Positions 23,951 to 34,254 of a stretch of 64,000 nt of DNA are shown here, piece after piece. The stretch lies in the NCBI RefSeq assembly GCF_000283155.1, contig NW_004454165.1, forward strand, positions 43,940,441 to 44,004,440, written 5' to 3'. The notes under the pieces were generated by a model. The model saw only the letters and a program-made list of their open reading frames with translations. It had not been told where the DNA came from and ran no database searches. Origin of the DNA: Ceratotherium simum simum (lineage: Eukaryota; Chordata; Mammalia; Perissodactyla; Rhinocerotidae). How positions within the stretch are numbered: the stretch's first letter is position 1; each line of letters starts with the position of its first letter. A program made the position numbers and the translations under genes.

Positions 23951-26335
23951 TTCCAGGAGTGCTCTGGGAGCAGCCTCCATGGGGGGTTTGAGTGCTGGAT
24001 GCCCACTGGCATGCCGCTGGTGGCACAATAGCCCAGCCAGGCAGTAGTGGTGGTGAGCTGGGGCAGAAGCCGCTGAAGGAAACACCCTGGGCCGCAGTGG
24101 CCCCGGCCTTGCAGAGGCGGGAAGTCTGGACTCTGGAATTAGGTGGCTGTTTCCCAGAACAAGGCAATGAAGAGGTCTCCAATTTAAAGAAAAGCGACAA
24201 AAAAGAGGGCTTCCTTGGTGCCGTGTGAAGACACTCTCATCTCCTGCAACCAGAGAACCAAAAAGGGCCATGGATCAAGATCAGTCTTGAAGATAGCTGC
24301 ACTCCAGGGAAGGCTGAGTGCTCAACCCAAGGAAGGCTGCTCTTCCAAGGTCAGGACCCTGATTGGGAAGAAGGGAGACCTTGAGGCTTTGGGGAGGGTC
24401 ATCTGGATTAATGCACTCAAAAATCTTGAACCCCAGATCTTCTGGACCTGAAGAGGTGTCTCGCTTCTCCCTCTTAAAGGCAAATGCTCTCTTTGTGCTT
24501 GAAGATGATGCAGAGATCTCTGCACGACATACAGACACCCCAGTGATCTGCCTCTGGCTCCGCTCCTCCTCCACATCAGCCCCACCAACTGGGGAAGTGC
24601 TGAGTCTAACGAGGAAGGAAGGTCCTATCTGCAAAGGAGCGTCAGGACCCAGGAAACACGTGCCAGTGTGAGCTGGGCAAGTGCACGCAGAACCAGATCC
24701 AGACAATGTTGGATTCAGGGGAGGCAGAACACAAAGATGGACGAGGTTAGAGTTTATTGATGTGGGATAATTCAACTGTGATGCAGTGTTTGGCACCCCG
24801 GCAAGTACTCCATGTCACTAGTGTGGCCTTTGGAAGGTTGTAAAAAGCGATGCCCCACATGAAATGAGGTGCAAATGCCAAAAGGTCATGGCAGACAGCA
24901 GAGGAAGGTGTCCAAGTGTTCAGAGCAGTGGCACAGGAGAGTAAAGGTACTCCGTAAAGCCCAGAGGGCGTTCAGCTTACACACGTGATGAGGAGTGTGC
25001 TGGTGACCCTCAGCAGGGGCCACTGTAGGACTGGGCTGAGGGTAGAGAAGCTGTTCCAGGGAGCAGTGGGCCCCCTGGTAGCCATGAGGATGATGGACAG
25101 TGACATAGTAGAGGCCAGGTGGTGACAGTTAACCACCAGAAGCAAGGCAGGTGCAGTTACTGTAGTGAGCAGCAAGACTGGAGGGGCAGCCCAGGGACCC
25201 TGACCTGGAGGATGCTGTAGAGATTGTCAGCGGAGCCTGAGGTCAGGGGTAGGAAAGAGAGCCAGCCAGCAAGAGGATCGCTCAGTTCATACACCCAGAG
25301 GAAGTCAGAGATGGGTGTCAGGAGGCTGGAGAAAGTGCCCCCATAAAATGTCACAATCCCTTGCCCAGTTTCCTTTCCCAGAACCCACTGCCAGGAGGAG
25401 AAGACCAGCTATAAGTGCATATGTAAGGATTCCCCCAGAACTCCCCACAGGGGCCTGTACACCTAGACACCTAGAGGGAAACACCTAGACATTTCAAGGC
25501 CTGTTGGGCTCAGGGTCTGAGATGACTTTGGTACCCAGGGCCCCAAAGATCATCATGTCCCTGTTAGAGCGGGACTTGTGAAGTCCTGGAAATAAACGGA
25601 GTCCTGGCCCAGGAGTGGGTCCCAGTAGGTCCAATGGATCAGTGGACCCACCAAGTGCTCCTTCCCTGCCCCTGAAGTAAAATTGGTGTGGACATGTGTG
25701 ACAGTTGGCGGAGCACCTACATGGGTTCCTTGGTGTGTGGGTTAAGAGCCATTGCCGCAGGGAAGGCCAAGAGGGGTGCCAAGGTGGAAAATCACAAACA
25801 ATAACACATCCTGGGGAAAAGACAGAGATTGAGACTGCTGTTAAACACCTAAAGGGTCATTTAATTCACCAGTCCCACCTCTGACACCAGAAGGGCTCTG
25901 GAGGATGACGGCAGACCACCACAAACTCAGCCACACGGGAGCCCGTATTGCAGCTGCTGTGCCACGTGTGGTGCCATGCCAGGACACACAGGCACAGCCT
26001 CTGGTCCGTGGTGTATGGCCATGGAGGTGACAAGCGCACTCTTCTCCATCCCAGGTAAGGAGAATCAGAAGCAGTTTACACCACATGGCAGAGACTCTAG
26101 CACACTTACGACCTTGCCCCTCGTTGGGCTTTCCTGCTGGCTGTTAGAATATAGTCCAGAGAGGCCTGGACTCCCTGGGCGCCTGCAGATCATCAATGTG
26201 GTTTGCTGTGTTGACGGCATCATTTTAATCAGACCAGATGAGCGAGAAGTTGGTGGTTCATCAGAAGCTTTGATAAGACGTGTGTGCTCTAAGACACATG
26301 TGCTCAGGGGGTAGGAAATAAATTTATGAAGATTC
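23951..26335 (+). mobile_element. Decayed ERVL-like provirus, internal region
   Basis: The right part (about 25,860-26,330) encodes recognisable reverse transcriptase segments in plus orientation. At 25,896-25,960 the frame has the W-R-M-T and A-A-A-V-P landmarks. At 26,186-26,270 a second segment includes the catalytic-loop region and I-R-P-D-E-R-E-V. The two lie in different frames, so at least one frameshift separates them. The loop itself reads C-V-D-G (26207-26218), so both the aromatic residue and the second aspartate of the usual catalytic box are lost. The left part is poorly preserved and cannot be divided into gag and protease by eye. The element is non-functional. Confidence 0.72.
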
Positions 26336-27575
26336 AGCGGCTCTCCCCATCAGCAGGGCAAGCAAGAGTGTCCGTCGGCACTGGCCTCTCCTTCCCTCTG
26401 AGCAGCACAGAGGCCTGTGCCGCAACTTCAGGATTCCTTGCTCAGCAAACAACCTGCAGAGAACTGTGCGAGCACCACGCCTTCTCAGATCCGGTTATGC
26501 ACAGAGGAATTGATCGTTCATTTTCTGGATTGGAATCTGTTCCCTTAGAGCTGTGATAACAAGAGACAGGAAAATACTGAAGGATTAAAGGAGAAGGCAG
26601 GAACGTCATAGGAAGTACCTATAATCTCTTCTATTTGTCACTCACTGTTACCGTTTCTCTCTTTGATAGAATTCTCTCCTGCACCCCCCAAAAATACTTC
26701 TTGAGAAGTATCAATCTATCAACAAGTGGATATTTATGTATTGCTAAGACAGCATAATTAAATCATTTCTTATTCATATCTGATCAATCCACTTTCAAAG
26801 GATTTGAAGTGACCTAATATAAATGACCAATATATAATAGAATAATTTTCAAAGGGAACAAAAAGAGTATTGAAGGAGGAAATTGTTGTATCAAACATCT
26901 ATGTTGAAAACAGCTACTGCAATGAGAACAAAGCTCAGCATGAGTTTCCTGATAGGCAAGGTGGAAAGGAAAATATGGAAATATGGTATTTTACATGAGC
27001 TGTGTTATCTAATACAAGGAAGTGTATCAGTTTTTCAGAAAAGACAATATTTTGGCTAACTAAGCAATATGAGGAATTTTTTAGGTAATTTTTTTCATTA
27101 GGAATATTCAACAAGTTAGAGAAGGACATTTTCAGTCTCAAATGACTCGCCTTTGCTGACATGCTCACTGTGTCTGGCACATAATAAAATTTCAACTAAC
27201 ACCCGTGGGATGAATGCAGGGGTTTCCCCCGTTGTCTCATGAAAAAGCTGGGAATACTGTGTTGGATCAGAATTCTGATAAAATCTGTTCAGGCACGTGG
27301 GTATCAAGGATGCAGCTCTCAGTGACCCGCAGGCCACAAGAGGAAGCACTTAGAGAGTCCGAGGGGGGAGTAACCACACAGCCTGAACAGTCTCTCTGGA
27401 TATTAGTTGTTTGGGCCGCACAGAGGAGAGACGCTGAAGAGTGAGCACGTCCACACTGACGCTGGGAGCCAGGAGGTCTGTCCTGCTGGTGGACAAGAGG
27501 CTGGTGCTCAGGGGCGAGTGAGCGCGACCTGTCCACCGCAAGACGACGTTGGAAGACCCCACCAGTGTGCACCTT
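26336..27575. other. Intergenic DNA, AT-rich in part
   Basis: AT-rich sequence from 26,560 to 27,200, with no recognised gene. It may include further worn proviral or L2 material that I cannot assign. Confidence 0.35.
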
Positions 27576-27579
27576 CGCT

Positions 27580-27885
27580 GGGGTGTGAGGCCGCACTGCC
27601 GGGAACCGTGTGCCCAGAAATGTGAAGAAAATGACGTCACTTCTGGCTGGAAGCTGAGAAAGCCCTGCTGTCCTCTCCAGTCTCTCTCCTGCTGCCACGA
27701 CGGAGAGGCCTCGTTCTGAAACCCAGAGATAAGACAGAGGCAGCCTGGCCCTGAGTCACCACACAGGGGGCAGTGGCCTGGAGAGCAGCTGTGGTCTGAG
27801 CTGTGCTTGTGAAAGTGGTAAGTGAATTCTGTTGTGTAAAGCCAGTAAGATTGGGAATCGGCAGGATAGCCCAAGCCTGTCCCAT
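27580..27885 (+). mobile_element. Possible MaLR (MLT1-like) LTR
   Basis: The sequence around 'agagcagctgtggtctgagc', 'gtgaattctgttgtgtaaag' and 'ccagtaagattggg' resembles the 3' half of a MaLR LTR in sense orientation. Ends and target duplications were not found. Confidence 0.4.
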
Positions 27886-28082
27886 CCACACAATAAAAAC
27901 CTCAGTAGCGTTTACACGGCGCCTATTCGATTAGTATCAGAGGGTCTGCAATCTGGGTTAAGGGTACCACATCACCCCAGATCCTGGTGGGGTTGAGTAG
28001 ACTTGTGTAAGGCCTCGACTGTTTATTATGAAGAACATTCCCTCAAACTATTTTGTTATGATAATCAAGTTTGACTTGTTAT

Positions 28083-28157
28083 TTTTGACTCTAGTAAGCC
28101 ATATTTCAAGGTGCTTTTTGAAGACACCCTTGAAATCAGCGATTACTAGACTCAAAA
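28083..28157. repeat. 75-nt imperfect hairpin
   Basis: Positions 28083-28097 and 28143-28157 are reverse complements with 14 of 15 matches (ttttgactctagtaa against ttactagactcaaaa). Inside, about ten bases at 28103-28112 pair with 28126-28136 with one bulge. A short asymmetric internal loop separates the two stems, and a terminal loop of about 13 nt closes them. The size and shape suit either a palindromic DNA-transposon derivative (MITE) or a precursor-microRNA-like hairpin. I do not recognise the family. Confidence 0.7.
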
Positions 28158-28159
28158 TC

Positions 28160-28700
28160 TTGTCTTCTTAGCTATGGCAGGAAGGCATGTATTTTTTTCT
28201 TCTAAAATCTCCATCAAATTATCCCAGAAGTTAAAGGAGAGAGGTTCTGATTCCCACCATTTGGGCTGAGGATTTGCTGTCCAGACTCTGTTCTGACACT
28301 CGATTGTCACGGCAGAGTCACAACACGAGCTCCACAGGAGAAAAGACCCTGGAGCCATGGGAACCCAGCCTGTGCCCCTCAGATGCTCCTGTCCAGGGAA
28401 CCAGGCCCTGGGGACCCAGCGACACCTGCAGCAGCGAGTCCCGAACTGTCCTCAGCATCATTACAACCGAGAAATAGGTTTATGAGGCCAGTAAGAGCTG
28501 GTCCTTTGGTAAAACATTAGACCGAGAGACCCACAGAACAGTAACGAAACTTTAAAAGGTGAAAACGTACTCGTGCGCCCACCATTACAACACAAGTATT
28601 GTTATTTCTCTTTGTTTCCCTCAAGGTTTTATTAATGTTTATATCCAATTTTACACAGTGGCCGTACAATGCAGTTTGTTTGAAGGAGTATTTGCTCTGT
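28160..28700. other. Intergenic DNA, no recognised feature
   Basis: No gene or repeat family recognised. Confidence 0.35.
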
Positions 28701-28704
28701 TTAT

Positions 28705-28830
28705 CGATTCATTCGTTTAGCAGAAATTTATTGAGCTCCTGGCACATGTCCTGAACCTGCACGGTCCTGGGGAACACCAGAGAAATACAACACACGCAGC
28801 CCGACCTCAGGGCCCTTACACCCCCGGGGG
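28705..28830 (-). repeat. L2 LINE 3' end
   Basis: 'gattcattcgtttagcagaa' then 'atttattgagctcctggcac' and 'ggtcctggggaacaccagag' is the antisense L2 3' end, including the diagnostic terminal repeat. Confidence 0.75.
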
Positions 28831-29819
28831 GTGGCGGCTGAGTAACCGGGGAGCTTGTCTTCACAGCTCTCCCTCTCCTGCCTTCGCTTCAGCTGGCAAC
28901 GGTACAGCAAAAGAGACAGGCAGCAGAGGAAATCCTAGAAGCAGACTCGGTCTCTGAGGCACAGATGCAACGGCAGCACCGCAGGAAACACTGACAGCCC
29001 ATTTCCACGGCTGTGGTGGCTCCTTGAGACAGAAGATCCACCTGCTGACAGCCCCGCCCGGTGCTGCCCTCGCCCTTCACGCAAGCTGGGTTGTCATTCC
29101 TCCCAGCTTCCGGGGTGTGGGTGACACAGAGGCAGTGGATGGTGGCAGCCAGTGAGAAGTGAATTTGCCAGATTGTGCCTCATGTGGAGGCCAGTGGCGG
29201 CAGAGAGGCAGAAGGCAAAGCTGGGGGCTCGGGCACAAACACAGCCCCATGGGCGTTAATAAATCTCGTTTAACTTTGAGAATGAAAAGTGATTGACTGA
29301 CACTGCTTTCATTACATTTATGGTTTGTGACACACCACTTAAATTACTTTCTATTCCTTCCAAATAATTGATGTGAACACAGCTCTTCTCCCCAGATCAT
29401 CTCTGAGTCTCCATCTTCAGAACGGGGTGCCGGAGGTGTGTGACCCTACAATTAGGCCAGTGTCCAGCACATCAGGAGCAGTCAGTTCTGGTGGCCTTTT
29501 CATCATCAGTCCCCCAGGGCGGGGGCGGTGCCGTCCTCTCACACCTCCTGTCCTGCAGCCCCGCCCCGGCAGGTGCTGGCTCTCAGGCCGGCTGGGGAGA
29601 ACGTGAAGCACAGACACTGGCTCTGGCTCTGGGACCTCCGGATGCAGGTCCGTGTGGTTCCCTCGCCAGGCCTCTACCCCTCCAAGCACGACGAGGAGAG
29701 TCCTCAGTCATCCTCCTCTGGGGATGCTTGGAGGGAGGCCTCGGATGACCTGAGGTGACGGTGGCCCACGTTCACACCGAGATCCCCTCTGCAGGAAGCA
29801 AATGCCCCTCAAACGACAT

Positions 29820-30217
29820 TATGCACACAAAACCACCAATGCTCACTGCAGCTCTGTTCAAGAAAGCCAAATACCAGGAACAGCCTCCAACCTGTCCTTT
29901 GACAGGTAAACATGGTTAACACACTCAACAGCAGAAAGCTACAAACTGCCAATACACACAACCTGGATGGGTCTCAAGGCTGAGGGACAAGACTGTCACA
30001 CACTGTGCGACTCCATTTATACAACATTCTTGAAATGGCAAATTGTAGAGATGGAGAACAGAAAGTGGGGGTCAGGGGTCAAGGGTCAGGGAAGGGGAGA
30101 AGGTGGCTGTGGCTGTGACAAGGCAGCAGGAGGGACCCTGTGGGACTGAAATGTTCTGTCTTGACAGTGGTGGTGGCCACAGAAATCTTTACGTGTGATA
30201 GAATTGCACAGATCTAG

Positions 30218-30248
<31 letters not shown>

Positions 30249-30455
30249 AATGCATGTAAAACCGGTGTGATCTGAATGAGACGGGTGGACTGCGTCTGTG
30301 CAGTCTCCTGGCTGTGATCTTGTGCTATGGTTAACGCAGCCCTGCAAGATGACATTGGAGGACGCTGGGGGAAAGGCACATGGGGTCTCTGTATTAGTCC
30401 TTGTAATTGCATGTGAATCTGCAATTATCTCAAATTAAAAATGTCTTTTAGAAAA
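29820..30455 (+). mobile_element. Ancient L1 (L1M) 3' end
   Basis: Landmarks of an L1M 3' untranslated region run in order: 'caatgctcactgcagctctg', 'gatgggtctcaaggctgagg', 'actccatttatacaacattc', 'gtggccacagaaatctttac' and the terminal 'caattatctcaaattaaaaa'. A (CA)n tract at 30217-30246 lies inside it. It is 5'-truncated, as usual for L1. Confidence 0.82.
30217..30246. repeat. CA microsatellite
   Basis: Fifteen uninterrupted CA units, the purest dinucleotide tract in the window. Confidence 0.95.
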
Positions 30456-30459
30456 AGGA

Positions 30460-31108
30460 CCATATGGTGGACCTGTTCTTGCTGCAGCCACACATGGGCC
30501 ACGTCCCCTCCTGGGAGACTGAAACGTGGCTACACACAGGAAGGGTGTGACCTCGTGTTTACTCACCTTGCCCTGCGAGGATCGAACCCTTGTTGTCAGG
30601 AGAGGAAGGCTGGGGCCACAGGAAACCTCCAGGTCCTCCCTTGCAAACGCTGCCACAGGAGACCCGACCGCACCCTGCAGACCGCTGTGCACCTGCAGCC
30701 CTGGAGCCCGAGGGTGAGCCTGGCCCCTGCTGCGTCCCTTCCCTGGGTCTCCTCCAGCAGCTCCTCCATCTCTGGGGCCTCGCTGAGCTCCACCTCCCCA
30801 GGAAGCAGGCAGCTCTCCGTAGCCCAACCGTGCTCTCGATTATGGGATTTTGGTTCTGTTAACAGTGGGGCCCTCCTGACCGTCTCTCAAACCAGCATCG
30901 GGTAAAGAGCAGCTTCTGGATTCCAGAGTCCACATTCCAGAACTGCTCCAACTTCTTATTAAAAGACCCACAAAAGTACATACACTGTAGGTCGTGACCT
31001 GATACACAGATTTTGCAGAACAACACGCATCCTGACTAGATAGAATGTGTTCTGAAATTTTACAGTCTATTCTAGCTTCACTTAAACGTATCTGGTTTAT
31101 CTAACTTT
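30460..31108. other. Intergenic DNA, no recognised feature
   Basis: Unique sequence between the L1 3' end and ERE SINE 1. Confidence 0.35.
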
Positions 31109-31121
31109 TAAAATTGATTTC

Positions 31122-31460
31122 AGGGGCTGGCCCCGTGGCTTAGCGGTTAAGTGCGCGCGTTCCGCTACTGGCGGCCTGGGTTCGGATCCCGGGCGTGCAC
31201 CGACGCACCGCTTCTCCGGCCATGCTGAGGCCGCGTCCCACATACAGCAACTAGAGGGATGTGCAACTATGACATACAACTATCTACTGGGGCTTTGGGG
31301 AAAAAAAGGAGGAGGATTGGCAATAGATGTTAGCTCAGAGCTAACATCCTCCTCAGCAAGCAATAGATGTTAGCTCAGAGCTGGTCTTCCTCAGCAAAAA
31401 GAGGAGGATTAGCATGGATGTTAGCTCAGGGCTGATCTTCCTCACAAAAAAATAAAATAA
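31122..31460 (+). mobile_element. ERE SINE 1 (tRNA-derived)
   Basis: The head 'ggggctggccccgtggctta' and the B-box-like 'ggttcggatcccggg' give the tRNA-related promoter part of a perissodactyl ERE SINE. Three gatgttagctcag-type tail modules follow, then a short A/T-rich tail. It is flanked by the 13-bp direct repeat taaaattgatttc (31109-31121 and 31461-31473), an L1-machinery target duplication. An imperfect palindrome at 31326-31348 is shared with SINE 2 only, so the two are one subfamily. Confidence 0.96.
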
Positions 31461-31479
31461 TAAAATTGATTTCGGGACC

Positions 31480-31845
31480 CTCGATTAGCTAGCAAGCCAC
31501 CCATGCTGGAGGTACCGGCCCACCAGATCCAACCAGTGAATTTCCAGGAATTTTGCCAGCTGGTTAACAGAACCATCGTTAAATTAACTTATATAAGCTC
31601 ACAAAGTTTATGAAATTATGTGAACCCATGCTCTTGAGGTTTTTCAGTGTCTATCACGTGGTGAAAACATGACACAATGACCTGCCTTTTGCGTCTCTTT
31701 CCAGCTCGGAGCACCTACACCACGGGAACTAGCAGGCGAGACATGATCCTGCTCTTTCCAGCTGGTTGTTAAGCATTTACCAGCACGTGGAGGACTGTGA
31801 CCCACAGTTTGAAATGCCCTATTCGGTCAGTGCCCCTCAGCTGTC
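31480..31845. other. Intergenic DNA, possibly a worn DNA transposon
   Basis: Two near-matching motifs ('ccagctggttaacagaacca' and 'ccagctggttgttaagcatt') about 200 bp apart hint at an old element, which I cannot name. Confidence 0.3.
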
Positions 31846-31849
31846 TCGT

Positions 31850-31985
31850 CCGCCTTTGTTTTTAGGTGAAGAGACTGAAGGGAGGCTGTGAGAGAGCCCC
31901 GGACCCAGGACTAGCCAGTGTTCCAGCTGGGAGGGGTACCCTGTCTTCTGATTCTGAGTCCAATGCTGTCACCCCTACAAAGTGC
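31850..31985 (-). repeat. MIR SINE fragment
   Basis: 'aggtgaagagactgaaggga' and 'gattctgagtccaatgctgt' fit the antisense MIR. Confidence 0.55.
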
Positions 31986-31989
31986 AGCC

Positions 31990-33495
31990 TGTCGACTCTC
32001 CTGCCCTGGAGGTAAGGACCGTCAGTACATAGCTGGGCACGAAGCTCTGGGGCTTGAGGAAGAACCCCTGTCGTCCAGGGCTGCCACCCCTCTGAGACGT
32101 GGATGTGGCGGGGAGCAGGCCCTTGTTCCAGGCACATCCGCTCTGCCGCATATTCCATGACCTATGGCCAGCTGGACGCTGGTCTTCTCCGTCAGGCAGC
32201 TGGTGCTCAGCCGGGGCGGGTGCTGGGCAAGCAGGGGCAGGAGTGGAGATCCGGCCAGCTCTGGGGAGGTGTGGGGTCTTGGCTTTCTGCCGTCCTGCTG
32301 ATGGGCGTGCTTCTTCATTTGCCCCTTCCAGACTTACTCAGGATATGTTGTGTAGGAGGTGGGGGAAGAGAATCGAGAGTGAGGGAATAGGAACTTTGAC
32401 CCTTAGCACTGTTCCTCCAAGGCCGCCCAGGAGAGAGCATCTAACGGGGAAACCGCTTGTAGTTCTGTGTGGCTGGACGAGACGGGCCCTTACCACCCTT
32501 ACGAAACACTGGTGATTAGGAGCTTCCAAAGTGCTTTTCTCCCGTCACCAATTTCAGCTGCTACAAAAGCAACATTACGGGAAGTTGACCAACCACTGAA
32601 GCTCCCGCCTGTCTTGTGTGGAAGCCGTGTCTGTGTCCTATCCGCACCTCCAGCGGTCTTGTCCCGGAGCATTTGTCTCTCCACGGTTGTAACCAAGGTG
32701 CAGACAGCTAGACCCTGCCCATCCCTCCAGAGCCACTGTGTTCCTCCTTGCTTAACTGAGTGAGCACAGAGGCCCTGTGGGCTTGCCCTGGGCCGTGGGG
32801 CCGCTGAGCTGGGCTCCACCGGCCTCCTGCCTGTTTGAGGGGACAAGGTAAACCAGGCCACGGTTTCCAGCTTCCGTCCACTCCCTGCATTTTTCAGCTT
32901 TAAATAAGAACAGACACGATTAGCAGGGCCTCTTTTCTCTGGTGGAAGCACGGCACAAATTGCAAGTGCCTCTAATGAGAGAACGGCCGGATGAACACCA
33001 TCATGACGAGGCCCATCACCCTGAAGGCCTGGCTTCATAGTCTCTGCTTCTCCCGCAAGATGGATCACAGCAGAGACAGCAGCTTCGCGCAGCCTGGACA
33101 GAAGGAGGAAAGGCAGCTGAAGGACCCACCAGGCAGACGGGGCCTCCTGGGCTGAAGCGCCATGTGCAGCTCCCAGCTGGATTATCTTCTTTGATTCTAG
33201 TTAAATTCTAGCTCGTGTGATGGAAGGGACTCAGAATATAAATTTATGGTGATAAATTAACTAAACTCCTGGGATATTACCTGATCCTGTGTCCACTCTG
33301 AAGTTACCTTTAAAATAAACATATGGAGTCTTAGGAGAGGTCTCAGTCTCACTGAGGTGGATTTTTAAAAACTAAATTTCTATTTTACCAGACTAGAAGT
33401 GTAAGAGAAATTAGAGCTGGGTAACCATGACCCACCCAGCACAGGAATAAACCCCTATTCTCTACTCCCCAGGGAGAGCAATCCTCTGGAAGCTG
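31990..33495. other. Intergenic DNA, no recognised feature
   Basis: No exon or RNA gene recognised. Confidence 0.35.
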
Positions 33496-33499
33496 GAAG

Positions 33500-33930
33500 C
33501 CAGCCATGCGATCCCTCTGCTCACACCCTGGACAGGCCTCGTCTAAAATCCTGACACCCCCGTCCCGTGCAGACAGGACCCTGCGTGATCTGGCCCCACC
33601 GTCTCCTGACCTCACCTCCCTCCACTGCGTTTGTCGCCCTCCAGGCCCACTGGCCTCCTCGCTGGTCACTCGGCTGGAAGGTCCTGCCTGCGACACCTGC
33701 ATATTGCTCTCTCTTCTTCCTTTGGGGCTTTGCTCCAGTGACACTCATCAGGGACATTTCTCTGACTACCTTATATCAAATAGCTGTCCTCCCCACCTCC
33801 CTTCACCCTCTATCTCTTCACTCTGCTTTATTCTTCTTTGTAACATTTACCACTACCTGACCTCTTCTATATGTAATCGATTGCTTACTCTCTGTCTCTC
33901 TCGACTTGGTGGGGTGAAGATATCTATTTA
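33500..33930 (+). mobile_element. L2 LINE 3' end
   Basis: The stretch follows L2 in sense order: 'tgcgtgatctggccccaccg', 'cccactggcctcctcgctgg', 'acatttctctgactacctta' and 'tgtaacatttaccactacct'. It is the longest L2 copy in the window. Confidence 0.82.
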
Positions 33931-34079
33931 GAATTCGCTTTGCAACAATAAACAGAACACTCATCTGCATTCAGATGATGCTTTTATAGTTTTTTTCTTT
34001 TTTTCAAATCCTTGAGAATCTCCTCCTTGGATAAATTGGCGTATCCGCTTAGTAATAAGAACGGTAGTGTTGGTGACAG

Positions 34080-34250
34080 TGGCAGCTGCCACTGGTTGTG
34101 AGCTGCGCTAGGCCAGGACGCCACCACCCTCACTGGACTATCACAGTGAGGCGTTAAGTTCTGTGCAATCCCCACTTCATGTAGCACAGAAATAGAGGTT
34201 CGTGACTGTCTCAAAGCCACACAGCTAGTCTCTGAACTTTTAAACAGCAG
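34080..34250 (-). repeat. MIR SINE fragment
   Basis: 'gaggttcgtgactgtctcaa' then 'agccacacagctagtctctg' is the antisense MIR core. Confidence 0.65.
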
Positions 34251-34254
34251 TTCT

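Noticed and set aside
24281..25354. Minus-strand open frames of 60-170 codons inside the proviral remnant
   Set aside because: The supported polymerase sequence is on the plus strand; these frames show no domain and are probably chance.
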